DNA from: JAHEJX01 sp041605955
GTDB lineage: Bacteria; Actinomycetota; Acidimicrobiia; Spongiisociales; UBA5794
Assembly: GCA_041605955.1 (NCBI GenBank)
Contig: JBFIXI010000069.1
Span: 1 to 22,924 of the forward strand
Direction: 5' to 3'
DNA: 22,924 nt
The notes below the pieces were generated by a model, which did no database searches, had not been told where the DNA came from, and saw only the letters and a list, made by a program, of their open reading frames with translations. Both the position numbers and the translations under genes were made by a program. The first letter of the stretch is position 1. The number at the start of each line of letters is the position of its first letter. This document shows, one piece after another, positions 13,055 to 19,962 of the stretch.

Positions 13055-13639
13055 ATGGCTCTGACCGCTGCCATCGCCCTGCTCGAGTTCGGCTCGATCG
13101 CCGCCGGCATCGAAGCAGGCGATGCGATGGTGAAGCGGGCTCGACTCGACGTGATCCATACCGGCACGGTCCAGCCGGGGAAGTACCTGGTGCTCATTGG
13201 GGGCTCCGTCGCCGATGTCGAGGAGGCGCTCGACGCAGCGCTGCGGATCGGCGCGGACCATCTGGTGGACCGCATGTTCCTGCCGGACCCTCATCCCGAG
13301 CTGGTGGCGGCGCTCACCGGAGCCGGCCAGGCCGGAGATGGGGAGGCGCTCGGGATCATCGAGACGGTGTCGGTGGCGGCCGCCATCAAGGCCGCCGACG
13401 CCGGCCTCAAGGGTGCCATCGTGACGCTGCGGGAGATCTTCATGGCGGACGGTCTGGGCGGCAAGGGCTACTTGCTCTTTCGGGGCCCATTGGTCGAAGT
13501 CGAGGCGGCCGTCGAGCTGGGCTGCGCTCGGGCCGCCGGCAACCTCGTCGGCTTCCGTGTCATCCCAAAGCTGCACGACGAGATGGACGAGAACCTGGCT
13601 ACCGACGGTCGGTTCGTCACCAGGGTGCAGGCGGGCTGA
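13055..13639 (+). CDS. BMC-T trimeric shell protein (single-layer tandem BMC)
   Basis: This 194-residue protein has two tandem BMC domains. The first covers about residues 1-90 (ALLEFGSIAAGIEAGDAMVK, QPGKYLVLIGGSVADVEEAL). The second covers about residues 105-185 (ALGIIETVSVAAAIKAADAG, GLGGKGYLLFRGPLVEVEAA). It resembles PduT/Hoch_5812-like trimers. I see no Cys positioned in a pore loop, so an Fe-S cluster at the pore, as in PduT, is not indicated; the Cys in ELGCARAAG lies in a helix. It follows the dehydrogenase stop by three bases without a clear Shine-Dalgarno sequence, which suggests coupled translation. Its stop overlaps the next ATG (TGATG). Confidence 0.95.
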   Translation: MALTAAIALLEFGSIAAGIEAGDAMVKRARLDVIHTGTVQPGKYLVLIGGSVADVEEALDAALRIGADHLVDRMFLPDPHPELVAALTGAGQAGDGEALGIIETVSVAAAIKAADAGLKGAIVTLREIFMADGLGGKGYLLFRGPLVEVEAAVELGCARAAGNLVGFRVIPKLHDEMDENLATDGRFVTRVQAG

Positions 13640-13941
13640 TGCATCTGGGTCGCGTGATCGGAACCGTGGTCGCCACCGAGCGGACCCCCGACCTAGAAGG
13701 GGTCAAGTTCCTGGTCGTCCAGCCGCTGACTCGCGACTTGAAGAACCGGGGTCGACCTGTCGTAGCTGCGGACGGAGTGGCGATGGCCGGCCCCGGGGAG
13801 CTCATCTGCTACGTCGGCTCGCGCGAGGCTGCCCAGGCGATGCCGGAGCCCTTCGTACCGGTAGATCACGCCATTGTGGGCATCGTCGATCAACTGACGG
13901 TCGAACCACTGCCGCGCAAGCCGCGGAGGTCCAAGAAGTGA
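13639..13941 (+). CDS. BMC-P vertex protein, second copy, with basic C-terminal tail
   Basis: ATG 13639 overlaps the BMC-T stop (TGATG); longer upstream frames are read-through of the neighbouring gene and are not real. The 100-residue product has the EutN/CcmL pattern: MHLGRVIGTVVATERTPDLE, GVKFLVVQPL, RPVVAADGVAMAGPGELICY and DHAIVGIVDQLTVEP. It ends in a Lys/Arg-rich tail, LPRKPRRSKK, not seen in the other two copies. The tail could project from the vertex or bind nucleic acid or acidic partners, but this is speculative. The stop overlaps the following GTG. Confidence 0.93.
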   Translation: MHLGRVIGTVVATERTPDLEGVKFLVVQPLTRDLKNRGRPVVAADGVAMAGPGELICYVGSREAAQAMPEPFVPVDHAIVGIVDQLTVEPLPRKPRRSKK

Positions 13942-14204
13942 AGCTGGCGCGTGTCTCCGGCACCGTCGTGTCGACCATCGCGGCACCGATCTTCGCCAAT
14001 CAGCGACTGCTGCTGTGCGACTACCTGACGCCGTCCGGTGAGCCCACCGGCGACTACGTCATCGCAGTCGATGTCGTCGACGCCGGCGCCGGGGAAACGG
14101 TGTTGATAATGGACGAAGGGACAGGGGCTCGCCAGATCATGGGCGAGCGGGTGGCCCCTATCCGGGCGGTGGTGGTCGGCATCGTCGACGAGGTCGATGT
14201 GTAG
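13938..14204 (+). CDS. BMC-P vertex protein, third copy, last gene of the operon
   Basis: GTG 13938 overlaps the previous stop (GTGA) and is served by GGAGG at 13925-13929 with eight-base spacing. The 88-residue product reads KLARVSGTVVSTIAAPIFAN, QRLLLCDYLTPSGEPTGDYV, IAVDVVDAGAGETVLIMDEG, TGARQIMG and ending AVVVGIVDEVDV, a compact EutN/CcmL barrel with no tail. The sequence is clearly different from the other two BMC-P proteins, so the three are paralogues rather than recent copies. The operon ends here, and a terminator hairpin follows at 14297. Confidence 0.94.
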   Translation: MKLARVSGTVVSTIAAPIFANQRLLLCDYLTPSGEPTGDYVIAVDVVDAGAGETVLIMDEGTGARQIMGERVAPIRAVVVGIVDEVDV

Positions 14205-14296
14205 TCGGGCGAGCCGGCGCTCAGAGTCCGCTCGCGGGATGCGCCTCCAGGTTTCCCCGGACGGAAGCGCTCGTGTAGCCGGTCCTCGAGCAAGCG

Positions 14297-14329
14297 ACGT
14301 CCCCGCAGCCCTTTTGACCGCGGGGACGT
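14297..14329. terminator. Hairpin terminator between the BMC operon and the convergent protease gene
   Basis: Arms ACGTCCCCGC (14297-14306) and GCGGGGACGT (14320-14329) pair perfectly over 10 bp around a 13-base loop, with a G-T pair extending the stem. A short TTTGT tail follows on the plus strand. It lies in the 137-base gap between two converging genes and can serve both directions. Confidence 0.75.
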
Positions 14330-14341
14330 TTGTCGCCGGCG

Positions 14342-16798
14342 TCAGCCGAATACGATGTAGGCGACTTGCTCGTGGGTGTGGTTGCGCTCCGCATCATTGG
14401 CCTGGTCCTCGTCGTAGCCCAGGGCCAGCGAATTCGGGCTCACCGCGCCGGCGCCGTAGAGCACCGGCCAGCCCCCATTGCCGCCGTCCATCGCCGCCGC
14501 TGACACGATGGCCACCGATGCCGACGACAGCCCACTCACGTTGTAGCTTATGGGGGCGCCGTTGGTCATGCCACGCACAGTGTCGGGCCCGAGGGCGGCG
14601 CTGAAGTCGATGCCGTTGAGCGTGCCCGTTCCGGCCTCGATCACCACGTAGCCAATCGTCTCATTGGCTCGAGTGATGTCGGGATCCTCGCCGACGTGCT
14701 TGCCGACCCACAGCGTTGTACTCAGCGGCGGAGTTTGCCGGTTGGAACCGCGGGCCCAGAACACCGACCAATCGGGATCGTTTGCGGTCATGACCTGGCC
14801 GAGCACTACGGGAGTCGTGTAGCTCTGGGCGTAGCTGCGTGCCTGGCCATTCCACCAGCCCCGTCGATCCGTGGCCGTCGAGGTGAACTTGACAGCCTCC
14901 ATCTTGACGCCGTGGGTGGCGACGTCATAGACGCCGGCCTCGACGACCATCCAGTGCACCGGGGCGCTCACCGTGCCGGTACCGGCGGTGCGGTCCAGCT
15001 GGAGCTGGAAGGTGGTGCCGGCGGCACTCCGTATGCGGGTCACGACCGGGGCGGTGCCGGAGTCGTAGTTGGGCGACGCCACCACGACCATGTCGGCTCC
15101 ATAGTCGTGGGAGAGGTTCACCGTCGTCCACGATCCGGTGGAGGCCGTCACCACGCCGGTCTCCAGGAACGGGGCGCCACTCGGTGGGGCGGTGGGGGTG
15201 GCGGAGGCCTCGTTGGAGTAGCCCGACTCGTTGCCGGAGGTGTCGGTGGCAGTGACCACGTAGTAGTAGGTGGTGCCGTTGACCGCAGTGGTGTCGAGGT
15301 AGTTGCTGGTGGCGACTCCGCTGTCGATGAGGTCGTAGGGCCCGCCGTTCTGCTCGGCCCGGTATACCGTGTAGGACGCCAGGTCGGGCTCGGTGTTGTC
15401 GTTCCAATCCAGGCTCACCTGGGCGTTGCCGCCGGTGGCGGTCAGCCCGGTCGGCGGGTCCGGCGGCGTGGTATCCGGCGGGGCGGTCGGGGTGGCGGAG
15501 GCCTCATTGGAGTTGCCCGACTCGTTGCCGGAGGTGTCGGTGGCGGTGACCACGTAGTAGTAGGTGGTGCCGTTGGCCGCGGTGGTGTCGAGGTAGTTGC
15601 TGGAGCCGACTCCGCTGGCGATCGAGCCGTAGGGCCCGCCGGAGGTGGTGGCCCGGTACACGTCGTAGGACGCCAGGTCGGGCTCGGTGTTGTCGTTCCA
15701 ATCCAGGCTCACCTGGGCGTTGCCGCCGGTGGCGGTCAGCCTGGTCGGCGGGTCCGGCGGGGTGTTGTCCGGGGGCCCTTCCTCGTCGATGGACACTCCG
15801 AAGCGGTTGAGCACATCGTCGATGGGGTTGAAGATCGTGGCGGTCGAGCTACCGGCGTACAAGAGCCCGAACGGGCGGTTCTGGGTGTCGACGCCTAGGG
15901 ATCCGGAGTCTCCGCCTTCACTCATGTCGGTGGTGACGATCTGGTTGGTGAACCGGGCGATTCCGCCGCCGTATTGCACATCGACGGTCGCATTGACGGC
16001 GGTCACCGTGCCGGTCGTGAATCCTGTGGTGCGGCCGCACTTCTTGACCGAAGTCACGTTGGGCACCAGCTGCGCCGGCGGCACGGTCTCGGCGACCGGC
16101 GCCCATCCGCAGAAGTTCTCCGCCTGGAGGTCGCCGGGGGCGACCTCGGCGATAGCGGCGTCGATGGTGTTGGTGTCGTTGCAGATGAGCCAGATGAAGA
16201 TGATCTGGCAGAAAACGATGGGCTCGAAGTCGGCCAGAGTGCCCAAGAAGTCGTTGGGCAGGGCCCCGCCGTCGAAGCTGCCCGGCTGGATTACCGAGTC
16301 GCCGATGGTGGCGTTGTTCGAATTGGCATAGACGTGGTTGTTGCTGAGGGCGTAGGTCGTGCCGGCCCCGTCGACGACCTTGGCGCCGATTGTGCCGGCG
16401 GTGATATCGGGATGCCCGGTGGAGACGCCGGGTGGTACGGGACGGTCGCACCGCTGGGTGGGCTGTGTGCAATCCTGGGCGACGATCGGATCGGTGACAT
16501 GGACGCGGGTCGCGAATCCGTCGACGCGCTCCGGAATGCCGGCGAGATCGGACGATTCGGCGAAGATCACTATCTCAGGAGCGCCGTTGCTGCCCACCGA
16601 TACGCCGGTACCGTAGATCCCGGGCTGAGACAGCAGCTGCGGCGTGGCGTTCTCCTGCGCTGCGATTGCCAGCTCCAGCTCGGTATCGACGGAGTCGCTC
16701 CCGCCGGTGGCTCCGTTCTGAGCCATTGCCGGCACCGCCGCCGATACCACCAGAATCACGGTCGAAAGTGAGATAGCCAACCTCGTCCGACGTCGCAT
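14342..16798 (-). CDS. Secreted trypsin-like serine protease with two FN3 domains and a novel C-terminal domain
   Basis: ATG 16798 is preferred over the in-frame GTG 16816, because AAGGGG (16805-16810 on the complement) sits six bases before it and a signal peptide follows at once (RRRTRLAISLSTVILVVSAA, cleavage near AMA-Q). The catalytic domain contains His155 in LSNNHVYAN, Asp213 in NTIDAAIAEV and Ser298 in EGGDSGSLG, so a full triad is present, though with NNH instead of the usual AAH. An odd hydrophobic Cys-containing stretch, FCQIIFIWLICND, precedes the Asp. Two near-identical FN3 domains (about residues 342-439 and 440-537) follow. A domain of about 270 residues then begins near FLETGVVTASTGSW and contains VHWMVVEAGVYDV; I do not recognise it. 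The product is 818 residues and probably extracellular. Its substrate is unknown. Confidence 0.85.
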   Translation of the reverse strand: MRRRTRLAISLSTVILVVSAAVPAMAQNGATGGSDSVDTELELAIAAQENATPQLLSQPGIYGTGVSVGSNGAPEIVIFAESSDLAGIPERVDGFATRVHVTDPIVAQDCTQPTQRCDRPVPPGVSTGHPDITAGTIGAKVVDGAGTTYALSNNHVYANSNNATIGDSVIQPGSFDGGALPNDFLGTLADFEPIVFCQIIFIWLICNDTNTIDAAIAEVAPGDLQAENFCGWAPVAETVPPAQLVPNVTSVKKCGRTTGFTTGTVTAVNATVDVQYGGGIARFTNQIVTTDMSEGGDSGSLGVDTQNRPFGLLYAGSSTATIFNPIDDVLNRFGVSIDEEGPPDNTPPDPPTRLTATGGNAQVSLDWNDNTEPDLASYDVYRATTSGGPYGSIASGVGSSNYLDTTAANGTTYYYVVTATDTSGNESGNSNEASATPTAPPDTTPPDPPTGLTATGGNAQVSLDWNDNTEPDLASYTVYRAEQNGGPYDLIDSGVATSNYLDTTAVNGTTYYYVVTATDTSGNESGYSNEASATPTAPPSGAPFLETGVVTASTGSWTTVNLSHDYGADMVVVASPNYDSGTAPVVTRIRSAAGTTFQLQLDRTAGTGTVSAPVHWMVVEAGVYDVATHGVKMEAVKFTSTATDRRGWWNGQARSYAQSYTTPVVLGQVMTANDPDWSVFWARGSNRQTPPLSTTLWVGKHVGEDPDITRANETIGYVVIEAGTGTLNGIDFSAALGPDTVRGMTNGAPISYNVSGLSSASVAIVSAAAMDGGNGGWPVLYGAGAVSPNSLALGYDEDQANDAERNHTHEQVAYIVFG
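15186..15479 (-). repeat. FN3-encoding direct repeat, copy B (C-terminal FN3)
   Basis: A 294-base unit (98 codons) nearly identical to 15480-15773. The two copies differ at scattered bases and in one short variable patch that encodes VYRAEQNGGPYDLID versus VYRATTSGGPYGSIA. Confidence 0.85.
15480..15773 (-). repeat. FN3-encoding direct repeat, copy A (N-terminal FN3)
   Basis: In-frame tandem partner of 15186-15479 with a 294-base period. The high DNA identity points to recent duplication or continuing gene conversion inside the protease gene. Confidence 0.85.
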
Positions 16799-16884
16799 CT
16801 TCGTCCCCTTGTCCACATCGTCCTCTGTCGACCGAAGCTAGCACGAGCGCCCCGGCCGGTGCGACTTCCACTTGGGCGGCGGCC

Positions 16885-16926
16885 CCAGAACACACAAAGC
16901 CAGAACACACAAAGCCAGAACACACC
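16885..16926. repeat. 15-bp tandem repeat in a divergent promoter region
   Basis: CCAGAACACACAAAG occurs perfectly at 16885-16899 and 16900-16914, then partially at 16915-16926. It lies in the 157-base gap between the divergent protease gene (minus) and lipoprotein gene (plus), so it could affect either promoter. It is A-rich compared with the surrounding GC-rich DNA. Confidence 0.85.
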
Positions 16927-16955
16927 GAGGGTCGCCGAGCCCTTAGCCTGGGGAT

Positions 16956-17360
16956 GTGAAGCTGTCTTGGGCATTGCCGATAGTTCTCCTCAGTGCGTGC
17001 GGTGGAGCCGATCCCGCGGCAGTGACCAGTGCAGAAGCTCCGCCGGATGCCACCCACGTGCCCGCTGTCGAGGATGTCCACAATGCGATAGTGGCTACCG
17101 GGATCAATCAGACCGGTCTCGCTGAGGTGAGCCGAGAGCGATGGGTGGAACTCGCCGAGGCCGGATGCCGTCAAGGCGCCTGGGACACCGGGATCGCCAG
17201 AACGCTGGCCACCGCCTTCCTCAACTTCGTCGCGTCCGAGACGGCGGTTCCTCTCGACCTCATGACGCAGACTGTATGGCTGGTGACGGTCACCGGATGC
17301 CGCGACCGCGTCCCCCCAGCCGCGCTGGAGCGAGGCCCTCCATTCGTTGGCGGGCGGTGA
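16956..17360 (+). CDS. Small predicted lipoprotein, unknown function
   Basis: GTG 16956 starts a 134-residue product with a short signal sequence and lipobox: KLSWALPIVLLSACGG, with Cys15 as the lipidated residue. The mature part is about 120 residues with a helical middle (EVSRERWVELAEAGCRQGAW, TGIARTLATAFLNFV). It contains two further Cys residues, in AGCRQ and TGCRD, that could form a disulfide. I do not recognise the family. No clear Shine-Dalgarno sequence precedes the GTG. It runs divergently from the protease gene and is 96 bases upstream of the transporter gene, so it may be co-transcribed with that gene. Confidence 0.7.
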   Translation: MKLSWALPIVLLSACGGADPAAVTSAEAPPDATHVPAVEDVHNAIVATGINQTGLAEVSRERWVELAEAGCRQGAWDTGIARTLATAFLNFVASETAVPLDLMTQTVWLVTVTGCRDRVPPAALERGPPFVGGR

Positions 17361-17456
17361 TATCGCGTCGGCCCGCCAGCAGGTAGCCTTCCGGCTCGAT
17401 GCTCTCGGAGAGCAGCACTGTGAGGCGGCGCTCCAGTAGCGGCGCCGAGGGATGAA

Positions 17457-19937
17457 GTGACCGACACATCCACCGCACCCAAAGGCACCCTGGGGACCTT
17501 CACCGGGGTGTTCACACCCTCGATCCTCACGATCCTGGGAATCATCCTGTTCCTGCGGCTCGGATTCGTGGTCGGAAACGCCGGGCTGCGCAACTCGCTC
17601 GTCATCATCGGTATCGCCACCGCGGTCTCCGTACTGACCAGTCTGTCGCTGGCCGCCATCGCCACCAACCTCGATGTGCGCGGGGGTGGCGACTACTACA
17701 TGATCTCGAGGACACTCGGCGTCGAGTTCGGCGGGGCGATCGGAATCGTGCTCTTCCTGGCCCAGTCGGTGTCGATCGCTTTCTACGCCGTCGGCTTCGG
17801 TGAGGCGGCAGCCGACGTGGCCGGCATCGAGGCGGGGTGGGCGCCCCAGGCAATCGCGGCGGTGGCGGTATTGATGTTGTCCGGCCTCGCCTGGCTGGGA
17901 GCCGACGCTGCCACCCGCTTCCAATTCGGGGTCATGGTGCTGCTGGTAGCCGCCCTGCTGTCGTTCTACGCCGGAGCCATCGCCGGATTCGACCTGGGCC
18001 GTGCCGGTGACGGGTGGTCGGCTCCTGCCGGCGGTCTCGGATTCTGGGCGGTGTTCGCCATCTTCTTTCCGGCCGTCACCGGATTCACTCAGGGCGTGAG
18101 CATGTCGGGCGATCTACGCGACCCGGGGCGCAGCCTCCCCCTCGGCACTTTCGCCGCAGTCGGTGTTTCCGGCGTCGTATATGTCTCGGTGGCCGTGCTC
18201 TTCGCCGGCAATCTGCCTTTGAGCACTTTGGAGTCCGATACGGGCGCAATGGGCACCGTCTCCGCCTGGAGCCCGTTGATAGTCGCCGGCGTCGTCGCCG
18301 CCACGCTGTCGTCGGCGATGGCGTCGTTCTTGGGCGCCCCCCGCATCCTCCAGTCGCTGGCTTCCGACCGGGTGTTCCCCATCCTCAACAGCTTCGGCAA
18401 GGGCCACGGCACCACCGCCAATCCGCGGCGAGCAACGGTCCTCTCGCTGGCCATCGCCCTCGCCACCGTCGCCCTCGGCGAGCTCAACGTCATCGCTCCC
18501 GTGGTCTCGATGTTCTTTCTTATCTCCTACGGGCTGCTCAACTACGCCACCTACTTCGAAGCCCGCGGCGCCGACCCCTCATTTCGGCCCCGGTTTCGTT
18601 TCTTCGACAAACGCGCCAGTCTGCTCGGGGCACTGGCTTGTCTCGGCGTGATGCTCGCCATCAATCCCATTGCCGGCGGAGTCGCCTTGCTGGCGCTGCT
18701 CGGGATCCGCTTCTATCTCCAGCGGGTGGGTCGGCCGGATCGCTGGACCGACGCGAGCGGCTCCTTCTATTTCCAACGTGCCAGAGAGAGTATCCAAGAG
18801 ATCCCCATCGCCTCCCCGAGCTCGCGCAATTGGCGGCCGCAAGTGCTGGCCTTCTCCGCCGAGGAGCAGCGGCGGGCGCGGCTACTGCGGTTCGCAAGCT
18901 GGCTGGAAGGCGGCAGCGGCCTGACCGCCGTTGTCGAGATCGTGGTGGGGCACGGTGCGGTCAAGCGCAAGGAGCGAGCGGAGCACGAGCAGGCAATCCA
19001 GCGCCAGATCGCCGACTTAGACCTCGAGGTCTACGGGCGCGCCGTGCTCGCCGCAGACGCAATGGAGGCGCTGCCGGTCATCGTCCAGTCCTATGGAGTG
19101 GGCCCGATCCGGGCCAATACCGTTCTCTTCGGCTGGCCGGAGGATGACGATCCCGGGCACCTCGCCGGCTACTTGGAAGCGGTGCGCGAAGTCCATCGAT
19201 TGGGAATCAACGTCCTCAACATGGTGAGCGATGGGGAACGCTGGGACCGGCTCGCGAGCACTCCCGAGGCAGACCGCCGCATCGACGTCTGGTGGAGCGG
19301 CGACGATGCCAGCCGAATGGGGCTGCTGGCGGCCTATCTCTTTACGCGCACAGAGGAGTGGGACGAGGCGTGGATTCGCCTGATCGGCGCCGTCCCAGCG
19401 GGAGAGTTGGTTGCCGCCAAGCGTCGCGAGCTCGAGGAGATGGCTTTCGCGGCGCGCATTGAAGTCGACGCCGAATGCGTCGTGGCCCCGGACGGGGCCA
19501 CGATCGCCGCGGAGTCCGCCGATGCCGCCTTCGTGTTTCTGCCCGCCCAACTGAAGCGGCGCCAGATCGCTGGCCCCTTCGACGTCGATGTGGGTGGCTT
19601 GGTGTCGCGGCTTCCCACCTTTGCCGTCGTCCTGGCGGGCGAGACCTTCGACCTGGCGGCCTCGCCCGAATCGGAGGAGCACCAGGCCTTGATGGCCGCC
19701 GAGGAGCGGGTCGACAATGCCGAGCAGCGGGTGCGCACCCTGGAAGATCAGCTCCATCGGCTCCAGGAGGCGCTGGAGGAGTCGAAAGCCCGCGCCACCA
19801 ACCCGTCGTATGCGGTAACCGAAGATGATGTCGCCGCCGCCGAGCTCCGCGTCGAGAACGTGGGGCGCCGGCTGGCCAAAGCCAAAGCGGGGCTGGACTC
19901 GGCTCGCACCGAGCTCGACTCGCTGACCGAGGCCTAG
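17457..19937 (+). CDS. Cation-chloride cotransporter-like permease (SLC12/APC superfamily) with coiled-coil tail
   Basis: GTG 17457 has GAGGGA just upstream. The 826-residue protein opens with TFTGVFTPSILTILGIILFL, then RLGFVVGNAGL, matching the first helix of SLC12-type transporters. About 12 membrane segments extend to residue 425. The soluble C-terminal half also keeps SLC12 features: SSRNWRPQVLAFSA (about residue 460), LEGGSGLTAVVEIVVGHG and IDVWWSGDDASRMGLLAAYL. The family moves chloride together with Na+ and/or K+; ion selectivity cannot be read here. The last 90 residues (EERVDNAEQRVRTLEDQLHR onward) form a predicted long coiled coil ending at ELDSLTEA, an unusual addition that suggests oligomerisation. 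The gene converges with recQ, with 25 bases between the two stops. Confidence 0.9.
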   Translation: MTDTSTAPKGTLGTFTGVFTPSILTILGIILFLRLGFVVGNAGLRNSLVIIGIATAVSVLTSLSLAAIATNLDVRGGGDYYMISRTLGVEFGGAIGIVLFLAQSVSIAFYAVGFGEAAADVAGIEAGWAPQAIAAVAVLMLSGLAWLGADAATRFQFGVMVLLVAALLSFYAGAIAGFDLGRAGDGWSAPAGGLGFWAVFAIFFPAVTGFTQGVSMSGDLRDPGRSLPLGTFAAVGVSGVVYVSVAVLFAGNLPLSTLESDTGAMGTVSAWSPLIVAGVVAATLSSAMASFLGAPRILQSLASDRVFPILNSFGKGHGTTANPRRATVLSLAIALATVALGELNVIAPVVSMFFLISYGLLNYATYFEARGADPSFRPRFRFFDKRASLLGALACLGVMLAINPIAGGVALLALLGIRFYLQRVGRPDRWTDASGSFYFQRARESIQEIPIASPSSRNWRPQVLAFSAEEQRRARLLRFASWLEGGSGLTAVVEIVVGHGAVKRKERAEHEQAIQRQIADLDLEVYGRAVLAADAMEALPVIVQSYGVGPIRANTVLFGWPEDDDPGHLAGYLEAVREVHRLGINVLNMVSDGERWDRLASTPEADRRIDVWWSGDDASRMGLLAAYLFTRTEEWDEAWIRLIGAVPAGELVAAKRRELEEMAFAARIEVDAECVVAPDGATIAAESADAAFVFLPAQLKRRQIAGPFDVDVGGLVSRLPTFAVVLAGETFDLAASPESEEHQALMAAEERVDNAEQRVRTLEDQLHRLQEALEESKARATNPSYAVTEDDVAAAELRVENVGRRLAKAKAGLDSARTELDSLTEA

Positions 19938-19962
19938 ATGGCGCCGGATCGTCGACCACGCG

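Noticed and set aside
11285..13576. 763-codon open frame on the minus strand, opposite the aldehyde dehydrogenase and shell genes
   Set aside because: It is antisense to several well-supported genes, shows no family motif, and its His/Asp/Arg-rich composition is what codon bias in high-GC DNA produces on the opposite strand.
16885..16926. Possible CRISPR array
   Set aside because: The repeats are 15 bp, directly abutting and fewer than three full copies; there are no spacers and no cas genes.
16575..17924. 449-codon minus-strand frame crossing the protease start, lipoprotein gene and transporter start
   Set aside because: It spans three supported genes and the 15-bp tandem repeat, and has low-complexity composition with no start signal.
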